DNA of 64,000 nucleotides from Chromatiales bacterium. Its GTDB lineage: Bacteria > Pseudomonadota > Gammaproteobacteria > Chromatiales > Chromatiaceae. Both the position numbers and the translations under genes were made by a program. Numbering within the stretch: the first letter of the stretch is position 1; each line of letters opens with the position of its first letter. Positions 53,032 through 60,961 of the stretch are shown here, in pieces. The stretch lies in NCBI GenBank assembly GCA_028284585.1, contig JANQRK010000019.1, positions 54,161 to 118,160 on the forward strand, read 5' to 3'. The notes under the pieces are model-generated. The model was not told where the DNA came from. It did no database searches and saw only the letters and a list, made by a program, of their open reading frames with translations.

Positions 53032-54270
53032 TTAGTAGCGGTTCGACATATCGTAGGCCTCCCACTCTCCATTCAGGAATATGCCGTCGGCGTTCACGAC
53101 CTTCTCATCTTTCGGTTTCAGGCAGCCGTGCCGCCGCAGCCGGAGACCGGGGATGTCGAATCGCAGAACATTCATCCGCGCATTCAGCATCAGCATCGCC
53201 CGTTCGAAATCCGCGCGAACGCCCTTCTTGTTCAGCTTGTCGTCGCACCGGATCGCATGGGCCAGAGCCTCGAAGGGCGAATCGGTACCGCGGGTCGCGA
53301 CCTCGATCTTCCTGCCCGCGATCTCGACGGCGATCTGGGCGGTGCCAAGCGGCAGACCCTCCAAGATCCTGGATTCGACATAATCGGCCGCCCCCGCCTC
53401 GGTGGTTAGACCCAGTGGAGGAGAGGGCATTATCGGCGCGCCGCCACAGAATTCTCCCTCGCCAGCCAACGCAGCGCAGGCGTCGGACCAGCTCGCCGTC
53501 CGTTCCTCGCCCTTCAGAAAGCCCGGTCCGGGCGGTTTGGCAATGCTGCGTCCCGTCACCTCTTCGATCCAGGCGACATAAGGCGGGACCGGTTCCCAAT
53601 AGACGCGGCTTGTGTCCTCGCCATGCAGCACGCCGATCACCCGCCAGGTGCCGTCTGGCATCCGCACGAAGAGCGGGCCGCCGGAATCCCCTTCTTCTAT
53701 CGGGTCATCGTCGATCCAGGGCGGCAAAGTGTGGGTCAGCTTGTAGGTTCCATTATGCAGCTGCTGAGGATAATGCCGGTCAAGCGTGGTCTTCCATACC
53801 CGCTTGCTGCCCGATGAGACGCAAGACGGGTAGACGTTGTAATCCACTTCATTGCAGCCGACACCCACTGCCCGCATCCTCGGTCGCGCCGGGCCGCTGT
53901 AGTTGAAAAAGGCGTAGCTCAGCCAATTCGACTCGCACCCGATCCGCATGACCGGCGTGGCCGGCCCGGGCCAGTCGTCCGCCAGCACGCAGACGGCGAG
54001 GTCGACACCAGAATAGCTCGGCTCGTCCCAGATGTTGGTCGAAGATTCGCCGTCTGGGTGGCGAAAGCACTCGACCACGTCGATGGTCAGATGTTCCGCC
54101 TGTTCGCTTTCCTGGAACTCGACACGCCCGCCCGGAACATTGTCGCCTTCCAGGCAATGCGCTGCCGTCAGCACCAGCCCATTGCCGATGTAGGCGCCGC
54201 TGCAGCCATACCCTGTCTGCACAACCGTCGGCCATTCGCAGGCCCCGACATCCTGTCCCAATTCATTCAT
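53032..54270 (-). CDS. Trypsin-like serine protease without signal peptide
   Basis: Chymotrypsin-fold protease in residues 10-240 with a complete triad: His38 (LTAAHC), Asp90 (GVDLAV) and Ser196 (EEGDSGGPLF). Several Cys sit at disulfide-like places (C23-C39, C112-C139 and others). Residues 260-412 are a second region that I do not recognise (GTAQIAVEIAGRKIEVATRG, LRFDIPGLRLRRHGC). The ATG at 54270 is the only reasonable start; an in-frame stop lies 45 bp upstream, so no Sec signal can be added. A Cys-rich protease with no export signal next to a contractile injector could be cargo. It could also be an unrelated gene moved in with the nearby transposon debris. Confidence 0.72.
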   Translation of the reverse strand: MNELGQDVGACEWPTVVQTGYGCSGAYIGNGLVLTAAHCLEGDNVPGGRVEFQESEQAEHLTIDVVECFRHPDGESSTNIWDEPSYSGVDLAVCVLADDWPGPATPVMRIGCESNWLSYAFFNYSGPARPRMRAVGVGCNEVDYNVYPSCVSSGSKRVWKTTLDRHYPQQLHNGTYKLTHTLPPWIDDDPIEEGDSGGPLFVRMPDGTWRVIGVLHGEDTSRVYWEPVPPYVAWIEEVTGRSIAKPPGPGFLKGEERTASWSDACAALAGEGEFCGGAPIMPSPPLGLTTEAGAADYVESRILEGLPLGTAQIAVEIAGRKIEVATRGTDSPFEALAHAIRCDDKLNKKGVRADFERAMLMLNARMNVLRFDIPGLRLRRHGCLKPKDEKVVNADGIFLNGEWEAYDMSNRY

Positions 54271-54511
54271 GGCAATCTCGAATAGTCGGTTAGTTGGGAG
54301 ATTTTACGATGTCATATTTGAGCTAGCCTAACTGTGGGATTTGCCACATTTACTTTTTCGAGGTCGAGCGGTTCTTTACGTTCTCTGATGTTGAGCGGGC
54401 AAACATACTCTCGCGCGACAACGACCGACACCGCGTAGCCGTCGCCGTCCATATGGGCTCTACGCGCATGACCGGTCGTTACCTCCACGCCTTAGATTCG
54501 ATAAGCGCTGG

Positions 54512-54856
54512 TTGTACGACCGACGTATCCTGCTACCGGCAAACCGAACCTTGGTGGAGCTTGCTCGTGCGGCTCACGCGGCTGCAGAAGAACAGCTCCT
54601 CATTGGAGTAAGGCGCGAGGTCGCAAACGAGGTCTTGGTTCGATGGGAGCGGGAGATCTTCACTGCGCGAGCCGGCGGTTCGATTCTCGAGTGGTTGCAG
54701 CAACCACCGGCGGCACGCGTGAAGGACCTACGCCAACAAGTCGAGCGGATCGACTACCTGAAGGCGCTCGGTGTCCATCGTCATCAGCTGGCGTCGATTC
54801 GATCGCTGCCGGCCAAGGAGAGCGAAGCGACGGCCGGTAGTCCCCGGGAGCGATGA
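54512..54856 (+). pseudogene. Tn3-type transposase fragment
   Basis: The 114-residue frame reads WLYDRRILLPANRTLVELARAA, EVLVRWEREIFTARAGGSILEWLQQPPAA and LRQQVERIDYLKALGVHRHQ. This resembles an N-terminal part of Tn3-family transposases, with the SxLxWLxxPP and LxxLERLxxLRAL pattern. There is no start with a ribosome site, and the large catalytic part is missing. The 230 bp before it contain no gene. It marks the right edge of the injection locus. Confidence 0.55.
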
Positions 54857-55086
54857 GGGCGCGCTGTTTACCCGGAGTCGCGAAGCGGTGGAGGGGAAAC
54901 AAAGTAGCCATCCGATCATCGCGTCCAGCCATTTGAGGGAGTGCTGCGGAGCCAGCACCGAGCGAAGCAATGGTGTGGCGTAGCGGCACGGACGATGGAA
55001 TGGTCTCCTCCCCCCTTCTAATTCGGCGTCGCGATGCGCCAGGATGGAGGTGGTGTCAACCATCAGAGCGAAGAGAGGAGAAGACC

Positions 55087-55170
55087 ATGCAAGAGATTAA
55101 GACGATTGGACTCGATTTGGCAAAAAATGCGTTTCATGTTGTGTGCTGCGACGGGAGCGGAAACGGGGTA
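55087..55170 (+). pseudogene. IS110-family transposase start, truncated
   Basis: After GAGAGGAGAAGACC an ATG at 55087 begins MQEIKTIGLDLAKNAFHVVC, the standard opening of IS110 transposases including the first acidic residue of the DEDD site. The similarity ends after about 26 residues, and the sequence beyond 55170 is unrelated. About 80 bp upstream look like the left end and leader of the element. Confidence 0.65.
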
Positions 55171-55445
55171 GAACCCCCCGGCCTTGTGTGTGCCTCGGAT
55201 CGTTTCACCAATGTGGCGCGCAATCGAGTTTTTGCGACAAAGAAAGATGAGATGGGTTTGCGAGACTCTACAGCTCAAGAGTGGTGCGGGGCACTGTGGC
55301 GTCGGAGGCTGTGTCATCAAACGGTCGTTTGATGAGACAGCTAAGTAAATGTAGTGGCGAGACCGTGGCACCAGGAAAGCTGGAGCCGGGGCACCAATCT
55401 GACGTTGATTTCCTGTGGTCGGATTTCCTAGCGGTTGGAGACCCC
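55171..55445. other. Gene-free stretch downstream of the IS110 relic
   Basis: About 275 bp with no frame that resembles a protein. It contains a perfect inverted repeat, TCATCAAACG (55314-55323) and CGTTTGATGA (55326-55335), with a 2-base spacer. The repeat lies 110 bp past the end of the minus-strand cysteine synthase gene, and no T-run follows on that strand, so I leave it unassigned. Confidence 0.35.
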
Positions 55446-56405
55446 TCATTGCCTATCGTCACGATACAGTGTTCCATCGAGATACTTGAATCCTGAGTCA
55501 CAGGCCGCAGTAACAACGACGCCGCCCTTGCCAACCTCCTCCGCCAATTGGAGTGCGGCGACGACGTTTAGGCCCGTTGAGGTTCCGGCGAATATTCCTT
55601 CCTCGCGCGCGAGCCGTCGTGCCATTGCGCGCGCCTCTTGCTCCGGAAGTGCGAGTACATCGGTCACAACTTCTCGGCTGAATAGCGGCGGTATAAAGCC
55701 TGCCGCAGTGCCGTCGATGCTATGGGGGCCCGGTGCGCCGCCGGATAGAACCGCCGAGGAATCGGGCTCTAATGCCACAACTTGCGCGCTCGGCCATTTG
55801 GCACGTATCACGGAACCGACCCCCATGATCATGCCGCCAGTTCCCACCGCGCCGCATATCGCGTCGATGGGTTTTTGGAGTTGATCGAGAATCTCTTTAC
55901 CCATCTTTTCGTAGCCGACAGGCGCATGCGGATTGTGGAACTGATCTAAGTAAATGTACCCGCCCTTATCGACAAGGCCCTTTGCTCGATTGATCATTCG
56001 GGGCCATAGGTCTGGAGTCACTACCCCACCGCGACTCGGCTCCACGAGCACAGTTGCACCAAACGCCCGCATCGAATCAAGCTTTTCGCTGGCGTAGGCG
56101 TCGGATGCAATGACCGTAAAATTGTATCCTTTGACAGCACAGACAAACGCCAGGGATGAGCCCGTGCTTCCGCCAGTGCATTCAAGGATTGATGTCCTTG
56201 AGTCAATCTCGCCATCTTCTTCAACACCTTCGACCATGGCGAGCGCCATGCGGTCCTTGTATGATCCCGTCGGATTTACGCCCTCAATCTTCAACCAGAT
56301 TTCAGCCGAGTTGGACGGTGGTAGTCTGCGAAGGCGAACAAGAGGCGTGTTGCCGATGGTGTCTAGCATGATTTCTTTAGGACCTCTCGGGCTGGTGTGT
56401 GACAC
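55446..56405 (-). CDS. Cysteine synthase-family PLP enzyme
   Basis: PLP-dependent beta-replacement enzyme that joins O-acetylserine (or a similar substrate) with sulfide. The PLP lysine is in NPTGSYKDRMA, the substrate loop is ECTGGSTGSSLAF, and the phosphate-binding glycine loop is GAVGTGGMIMGVG. The usual TSGNTG loop reads TGGSTG here, so substrate preference may differ from CysK. A GTG at 56405 gives 319 residues; ATG 56369 (MLDTIGNTPLVRL) is the alternative and matches the family start better. It is followed on the plus-strand side by ada, 70 bp away, transcribed in the same direction. Confidence 0.85.
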   Translation of the reverse strand: MSHTSPRGPKEIMLDTIGNTPLVRLRRLPPSNSAEIWLKIEGVNPTGSYKDRMALAMVEGVEEDGEIDSRTSILECTGGSTGSSLAFVCAVKGYNFTVIASDAYASEKLDSMRAFGATVLVEPSRGGVVTPDLWPRMINRAKGLVDKGGYIYLDQFHNPHAPVGYEKMGKEILDQLQKPIDAICGAVGTGGMIMGVGSVIRAKWPSAQVVALEPDSSAVLSGGAPGPHSIDGTAAGFIPPLFSREVVTDVLALPEQEARAMARRLAREEGIFAGTSTGLNVVAALQLAEEVGKGGVVVTAACDSGFKYLDGTLYRDDRQ

Positions 56406-56475
56406 CGAACGATTAATGAGCCCCCGAAGTTACTCAGGTGATCCGCCGACGCTGGTCAGACCAACTGGGCACGGG

Positions 56476-57546
56476 TCACAGCGAGTCTGCCTTCCGGGAC
56501 CGTTCCGCATCGAGGAGTGCCCGCTTCCGCGCTAATCCCCAGCGGTATCCGCCAATGCTGCCGTTACCTCGTAACACGCGGTGGCAAGGCACCAAAACGC
56601 CAATGCGATTTGCCGCGCATGCAGAGGCAACGGCCCGGACCGCTTTTGGCTTTTCGATGCCTGCGGCGACCTCGCCGTAACTGATCACATCTCCGTCACG
56701 CACACTCAGAAGAAATCGCCAAACCTTTATTTGAAACGCCGTTCCACGTAGATCGAGCGGCAGGTCAGGGCGGGGCGCACCCTGGCTGATGTGCGCATCG
56801 AGTGCCTCGATCCAAGTGTCGAGCTCGGGGGCGTCTTGCGCGGACGAGACGTTGAGCCTTGCCTTCGGAAACTCTGCCCGGAGTTGCTCGAAAAGGATAT
56901 TCGCATCTTCCCCGAATTGGACGAAGCACACGCCCCTTTCGGTGGCCCCTATCATCATGGAGCCGAGCGCCGTATCTCGGCATATGTAGGCGATAGTCTC
57001 TCCCGCGCCGCTAGAGCGGTAGGCCCTTGGCGTCATACCGATACTGCGTAACTGTTCACCATAGACTCGACTGACGGACCCGTATCCCGCCGAATAGATT
57101 GCGCCGGTGACGTTGTCTCCTTCCTTCAGGGCCAATTTGCATCGTTTCATGCGAACCGAGTCTTGATAGGCTTTCGGCGAGACACCGAAGGCAGCCTTGA
57201 AGACGCGTTGAAACCGCGATGGCGAAAGATCGGCTTGCTTTGCCAGTTTATTCAAGGTCAGACGCTCCTCGGCGTGGGTTTCGATGTATCGGGCGACCTC
57301 AATGAGCTTGCTCAGCCCCGGTGCGGGTTCCGCCGGCCGACAGCGTTTGCACGGCCGAAAGCCCGCCGCAAGAGCGGATTCAGCGTCTAGGAAGAACCGT
57401 AGATTCTCCGCTCGAGCCGGGCGGGTGGCGCACGAGGGGCGACAGAACACACCTGTGGTGATCACCCCATAGAAGAATCGGCCGTCGCAAGTCCTGTCCC
57501 GCGCTGTAATGGCGGCGCGCATCTCTTGCTCAGATAGCTCGGTCAT
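56476..57546 (-). CDS. ada: Ada: methylphosphotriester/O6-methylguanine DNA repair and regulator
   Basis: The 356-residue protein has all three Ada parts. The N-terminal zinc domain has Cys35, Cys39, Cys66 and Cys69 (GVFCRPSCAT, FRPCKRCRP); the first of these accepts methyl groups from phosphotriesters. An AraC-type HTH follows (LTLNKLAKQADLSPSRFQRVFKAAFGVSPKAY). The C-terminal methyltransferase domain has the active cysteine in VPCHRVLRGNGSIGGYRWG. Methylation turns the protein into an activator of its own gene. The ATG is at 57546, with stem-rich sequence in front. Full length and intact. Confidence 0.94.
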   Translation of the reverse strand: MTELSEQEMRAAITARDRTCDGRFFYGVITTGVFCRPSCATRPARAENLRFFLDAESALAAGFRPCKRCRPAEPAPGLSKLIEVARYIETHAEERLTLNKLAKQADLSPSRFQRVFKAAFGVSPKAYQDSVRMKRCKLALKEGDNVTGAIYSAGYGSVSRVYGEQLRSIGMTPRAYRSSGAGETIAYICRDTALGSMMIGATERGVCFVQFGEDANILFEQLRAEFPKARLNVSSAQDAPELDTWIEALDAHISQGAPRPDLPLDLRGTAFQIKVWRFLLSVRDGDVISYGEVAAGIEKPKAVRAVASACAANRIGVLVPCHRVLRGNGSIGGYRWGLARKRALLDAERSRKADSL

Positions 57547-57744
57547 TCTCCACCTCTAGTGTTCCCTTCTTGGCGTAGTTTGGTCGCGGGTCGGATCAAC
57601 TGTCCATCCGCTTTTTGCTGAGAAATCTGCTCGGCGAACGAGAGGCCTGCGCTTTGGAGAATTGGAGCGCAAGAATCGGATGGTTTGTGGTTCGGGGGCT
57701 CGCTAAGTTGGCCCCAAAACTTACTGACTGGGCACGTGACCGCC

Positions 57745-58686
57745 ATGGCTCAAAAGCAGACTCCGACTATCGATCTGACATCCGGGACCCTGTTGCTGGC
57801 ATTAGCGACTGTCTGGGGAGGGTCCTTCTTCTTCGCCGAGATCGCCTTGCGGGAAGTGCCTCCGCTAACGATTACACTTCATCGTGTTTTCTGGGCGGCC
57901 CCTGTATTGCTTCTTGCTGTCTTGTGGCAGGGCCTAAAGATTCCCAGATCAATTCGGGCTTGGATCTGCTACTTGGTCATGGGCGCGTTGAACAATGCAA
58001 TTCCGTTTTCGCTGATATTCTGGGGTCAGACAAACATCGGAAGCGGCCTAGCTTCTATTCTGAATGGCACAACGGCGGTCTTCGGGGCGGTCGTCGCCGG
58101 CATTCTGCTTGTCGATGAGCCACTGACACCGCGAAAGATCATCGGCGCTCTGTTCGGTGTCTTTGGTGTGGCCGTGATCATGGGTCTTGATGCGCTTACG
58201 AGTTTCGACCTCCGCAACTTGGGTCAACTCGCGATCTTGGGTGCTGCGCTGTCCTATGCATTCGCTGGTGTTTGGGGCAAGCGATTTCTTTCGGGCAATC
58301 CTCCAATCATGAACGCGTTTGGGATGTTGGTCGGAAGCACTGCTCTCATGATCCCTGTTGCAATTTTTACCGATGGAATGCCTGTTCTTGCATTGTCGAC
58401 GGAAGTTTGGGCTTCTCTCCTCGCTGTCGCAATATTGTCGACAGCGGTGGCATATCTTTTCTACTTTGAAATCCTCGTGCGAGCGGGGTCTGCAAACCTT
58501 ATGCTGGTTACACTCCTGATCCCGCCCATCGCAGTTGGTCTGAGCGTCGCATTTCTGGGGGAGAAAATGGGATACGAAGCATGGCTCGGCTTTGGACTAA
58601 TCGCTGTCGGTCTTGCCGTCACCGATGGGAGGTTGTTTTCCTGGTTACGCCAAGGATCCTATCAGGCGAGTCGCTCAGAAGCTTGA
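57745..58686 (+). CDS. EamA/DMT-family inner-membrane exporter
   Basis: ATG 57745 (MAQKQTPTIDLTSGTLLL) is chosen over the upstream frame because the first membrane helix begins there. The 313-residue product has about ten membrane helices in two EamA repeats (LLLALATVWGGSFFFAEIAL for repeat 1; LGQLAILGAALSYAFAGVWGKRFL for repeat 2) and the ISFLGEKMG-like loop AFLGEKMGYEAWLG. Members export metabolites or amino acids; the substrate is not predictable. It is divergent from ada and separated by a 198-bp control region. Base composition is slightly lower in GC than the eCIS genes. Confidence 0.86.
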   Translation: MAQKQTPTIDLTSGTLLLALATVWGGSFFFAEIALREVPPLTITLHRVFWAAPVLLLAVLWQGLKIPRSIRAWICYLVMGALNNAIPFSLIFWGQTNIGSGLASILNGTTAVFGAVVAGILLVDEPLTPRKIIGALFGVFGVAVIMGLDALTSFDLRNLGQLAILGAALSYAFAGVWGKRFLSGNPPIMNAFGMLVGSTALMIPVAIFTDGMPVLALSTEVWASLLAVAILSTAVAYLFYFEILVRAGSANLMLVTLLIPPIAVGLSVAFLGEKMGYEAWLGFGLIAVGLAVTDGRLFSWLRQGSYQASRSEA

Positions 58687-58928
58687 TCTGCCACTGCGTC
58701 TTGGCAGTCGGTGTCCTCGTTGAAAGAGTTCTCTTTTTTTGGTGCACTCGGATAGAGAGTCCATTCTGCCAAACTGGGCTGTGAAAGACATCATTGGCCG
58801 GTTGCGGACCGGGACGAAGGCCCGGGACTTGCCGTCCGGACCCATTGAGGCGATACCGTGCTCGAGCGAGATCCCACGCGAGCTTCCCTTGGACCAAAGA
58901 CCCCAAGTCTATGTCGCATCGCGTACCT
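58687..58928. other. Gene-free stretch before the toxin-antitoxin module
   Basis: Frames here show no family resemblance and no ribosome sites. The exporter terminator should be in this stretch, but no convincing hairpin with a T-run was found; TTCTCTTTTTTTGG at about 58730 is only a T-rich run. Confidence 0.3.
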
Positions 58929-58991
58929 TTGTTGGAGTAGAACCCAATTGCTATAATCTGATTGAGTGCATTTGATATCAGAGTGAGTGCA
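58929..58991 (+). promoter_or_regulatory. Promoter and candidate operator of the parDE-like module
   Basis: TTGTTG (58929-58934) and TATAAT (58952-58957) form a sigma-70 promoter with a 17-bp spacer. Immediately downstream GAGTGCA occurs twice in direct orientation (58964-58970, 58985-58991), two helical turns apart, flanking the palindrome GATATC. Ribbon-helix-helix antitoxins usually bind such repeats to repress their own operon. Confidence 0.55.
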
Positions 58992-58994
58992 AAC

Positions 58995-59261
58995 ATGGGC
59001 AACCAGACCATCACCATTCGGACTGAAAGCGACACCGTCGAGAAGATCAGCAGTATCGCCGAGGCGATGGACCGCTCACGCAACTGGGTCATCGAGGAAG
59101 CACTCAAGCAGTACATCGACCAACAGGTCTGGTACCTCGAGGGCGTCCAGAAGGCCCAGGCATCCCTGGCCGAGGGGAAGGGCATACCACATGACGAGGT
59201 CATGGCCGAGATCGCCGAGCTGATCGACGGGAAGATCAAAGATCACGAGAACACCGAGTGA
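58995..59261 (+). CDS. ParD/CopG-like antitoxin
   Basis: ATG 58995 (MGNQTITIRTESDTVEKISS) gives an 88-residue protein with an N-terminal ribbon-helix-helix fold (strand QTITIR; helices TVEKISSIAEAMD and RNWVIEEALKQYIDQQ). The acidic, flexible C-terminus (AEIAELIDGKIKDHENTE) is the part that would wrap the toxin. It overlaps the toxin start (GTGA). It represses the shared promoter when complexed with toxin, as known for the family. An upstream ATG at 58962 lies inside the operator and is unlikely. Confidence 0.87.
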   Translation: MGNQTITIRTESDTVEKISSIAEAMDRSRNWVIEEALKQYIDQQVWYLEGVQKAQASLAEGKGIPHDEVMAEIAELIDGKIKDHENTE

Positions 59262-59545
59262 AACTGATCTGGTCGCCGGAGGCCCGCGGTGATCTGCGGG
59301 AGATGGTGCTTTATCTCGCCGACAAGAACCCTTACGCCGCCAAGACGCTGTACGAGCGCATCGAGGACGCGGCTGCCAGCCTCATCGACAATCCGTACAT
59401 CGGGCACCCTGGCCGGATCCCTGGCGCACGAGAACTGGTCATACCGGACACGCGCTACATCCTACCGTACCAAACACATCCGGATCGCGTTGGAATCCTG
59501 CGGGTCTACCACAGCGCCAGGCGGTGGCCGGAAAATTTCGATTGA
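59258..59545 (+). CDS. ParE/RelE-like toxin
   Basis: GTG start at 59258 within the antitoxin stop. The 95-residue protein has the ParE/RelE pattern: KLIWSPEARGDLREMVLYLADKNPYAAKTLYERIEDAAASLIDNPYIGHPGR, PGARELVIPDTRYILPYQ and ILRVYHSARRWPE at the end. The Arg and Trp near the C-terminus are typical of ParE-type gyrase inhibitors, whereas ribosome-dependent RelE residues are not obvious. It stabilises the DNA region that carries it; here it lies next to cassette-like genes. Confidence 0.87.
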   Translation: MKLIWSPEARGDLREMVLYLADKNPYAAKTLYERIEDAAASLIDNPYIGHPGRIPGARELVIPDTRYILPYQTHPDRVGILRVYHSARRWPENFD

Positions 59546-59555
59546 TAGGGAAACA

Positions 59556-59655
59556 GCCTATCCGCAGCTGAACGGGGCGGTCTTCCTCATCCGGTATACT
59601 TTCTTGCCTACGAGGTCGCGCTGCCTGACGTCGGTCGCTGATCTCCGCGTTAGGC
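59556..59655. repeat. attC-like recombination site 1 (candidate)
   Basis: GTTAGGC at 59649-59655 matches the attC core GTTRRRY and is preceded by CTCCGC, as in many cassette ends. A near-complementary GCCTATC lies 100 bp earlier (59556-59562, one mismatch to GCCTAAC). The site directly precedes the ribosome site of the next gene, as in integron cassettes. No integrase gene is in the window. Confidence 0.4.
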
Positions 59656-59668
59656 GCGGGAGGGTCAA

Positions 59669-60256
59669 ATGTGGTCGTCACGCACCGAACATCTATCCGG
59701 CGGGCGAGTAATCAAGTTCGCGATAGATGACGGTTCGTCGCTACTGACGTATTCAGATGTCCTAGCTCTATGGCAAGGTGATTTCGACTTTCGCAAATTC
59801 TTTGGCGGGCTACTAATCCAATCACCCTTCTCTGCATTTCGTTGGGAAACGCCCCCGGTAACGATCGCCACGGTTGATCAGCCGTTTGAGTTTGTTCTGA
59901 TCGATAGCCCGCACTTGGAATGCGAACCGGACCCATCGGCGTTCGCGCAACACTTTTCCACTGCGCCACCGGGTGGTGCCGTTGAGTTTCAGAATCTTGG
60001 CAACGATGCCATTCTGGTCGTGCCTTGCCCAGATCGGTCACAATCAGATTTCGGCCACATGGCAACGTTTCTGCGCAACTCAAGCGAGCCCCAGCGACAT
60101 ACACTTTGGGAATTGGTTGGTACTGTGATGCGGCGCAGGCTCAGCACAAAGCCGGTCTGGCTGAGTACTGCTGGGGGTGGCGTCGCATGGCTCCACGTGC
60201 GGTTAGATGACCGGCCCAAGTACTACGGTTACGAGCTCTATCGCAACGTCGCCTAA
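59669..60256 (+). CDS. Hypothetical cassette-like protein (DUF6940-like)
   Basis: ATG 59669 follows GGGAGGG. The 195-residue protein begins WSSRTEHLSGGRVIKFAIDDGSSLLTYSDVL and continues FRKFFGGLLIQSPFSAFRWETPPVT, HFSTAPPGGAVEFQNLGNDAILVVPCP and WLSTAGGGVAWLHVRLDDRPKYYGY. I recall this pattern as DUF6940, a family without known function that occurs in mobile cassettes. There is no signal or membrane segment. Its stop codon TAA is part of the sequence GCCTAAC, the first core of an attC-like site, a typical cassette feature. Confidence 0.6.
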   Translation: MWSSRTEHLSGGRVIKFAIDDGSSLLTYSDVLALWQGDFDFRKFFGGLLIQSPFSAFRWETPPVTIATVDQPFEFVLIDSPHLECEPDPSAFAQHFSTAPPGGAVEFQNLGNDAILVVPCPDRSQSDFGHMATFLRNSSEPQRHTLWELVGTVMRRRLSTKPVWLSTAGGGVAWLHVRLDDRPKYYGYELYRNVA

Positions 60257-60360
60257 CCAGCCGATGCAGTGGCCTCGTGTTGTGATGATATAGATTCGGG
60301 CAGAGTCGCAATATCCGTTTAACCGGAGTACCTTTTCTCAACAGGCAAGCGACGCTAGGC
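60251..60360. repeat. attC-like recombination site 2 (candidate)
   Basis: GCCTAAC (60251-60257) is a perfect RYYYAAC core and overlaps the stop of the preceding gene. It is followed by CAGCCGATGCAG, like the inner part of many attC sites. The partner at the other end reads GCTAGGC (60354-60360), one base off GTTAGGC, in the position that normally is exchanged, so this end may be inactive. Confidence 0.4.
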
Positions 60361-60379
60361 GTTACCAAGGCTTCATTCC

Positions 60380-60746
60380 ATGGCTCACTATATCGACGGC
60401 TTCGTTTTTCCCATTTCGCGCGATCGCCTGGGAGACTACAAAAGTTGCGAGTATTTGGAGGGAACACGGCGCGCTCGATTACAGGGAGTATGTCGGAGAC
60501 GACTTGTGGCTTGATGGGACGCGCTCGTTCACCGAACTCGCAGCCGCAACCGAGGGTGAAGCCATCGTGTTTGGCTGGGTCGCGTTCGAGTCCCGTGAGG
60601 CGCGTGATTTGGCGAACGAAAAGGTCGCAGCAGATCCGAGAATGGCGGATTTGATCAATGCTTCAAGTTCGGACTTTGATGCCAAACGGATGGCGTACGG
60701 CGGATTCCAGTCGTTTGTTCGCTTGGCAAACGCCGACACTGGCTAG
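60380..60746 (+). pseudogene. DUF1428-family gene broken by a frameshift
   Basis: ATG 60380 starts MAHYIDGFVFPISRDRLGDYK, the DUF1428 N-terminus. At the A-run near 60440 the family sequence continues in another frame: KVASIWREHGALDYREYVGDD, then EGEAIVFGWVAFESREARDL, ADPRMADLI and MAYGGFQSFVRL to the stop at 60746. One inserted or two deleted bases explain it. Total length fits a normal member of about 120 residues. The gene sits between attC-like DNA and a gene-free spacer. If the shift is a sequencing error, the gene would be intact. Confidence 0.75.
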
Positions 60747-60961
60747 CCAGATGCCGCATCAATGGCGAGATCCATAATCGATGGCGAAAACGACTCAACT
60801 GCTGATGTTCATCATGCCGAACCGGAACATCCGCAAGGTCAACATCCGGGCGGATGCGCTTCTTGGTACGGTGAAAATTCGGGGTAACTAGACGCCGATT
60901 ATTGTATGCCGCAACTGGCGTTTCACGGGGCTTTTTCAACATCGAAATTAGGACAGGATAG
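60747..60961. other. Spacer before the azoreductase gene
   Basis: About 215 bp. A 36-codon frame from 60781 (MAKTTQLLMFIMPNRNIRK) has no ribosome site or recognised relative. GCTAGCCAGATGCCGCA right after the DUF1428 stop resembles the start of the previous attC-like site in degenerate form. AGGACAGG just before 60962 serves the next gene. Confidence 0.3.
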
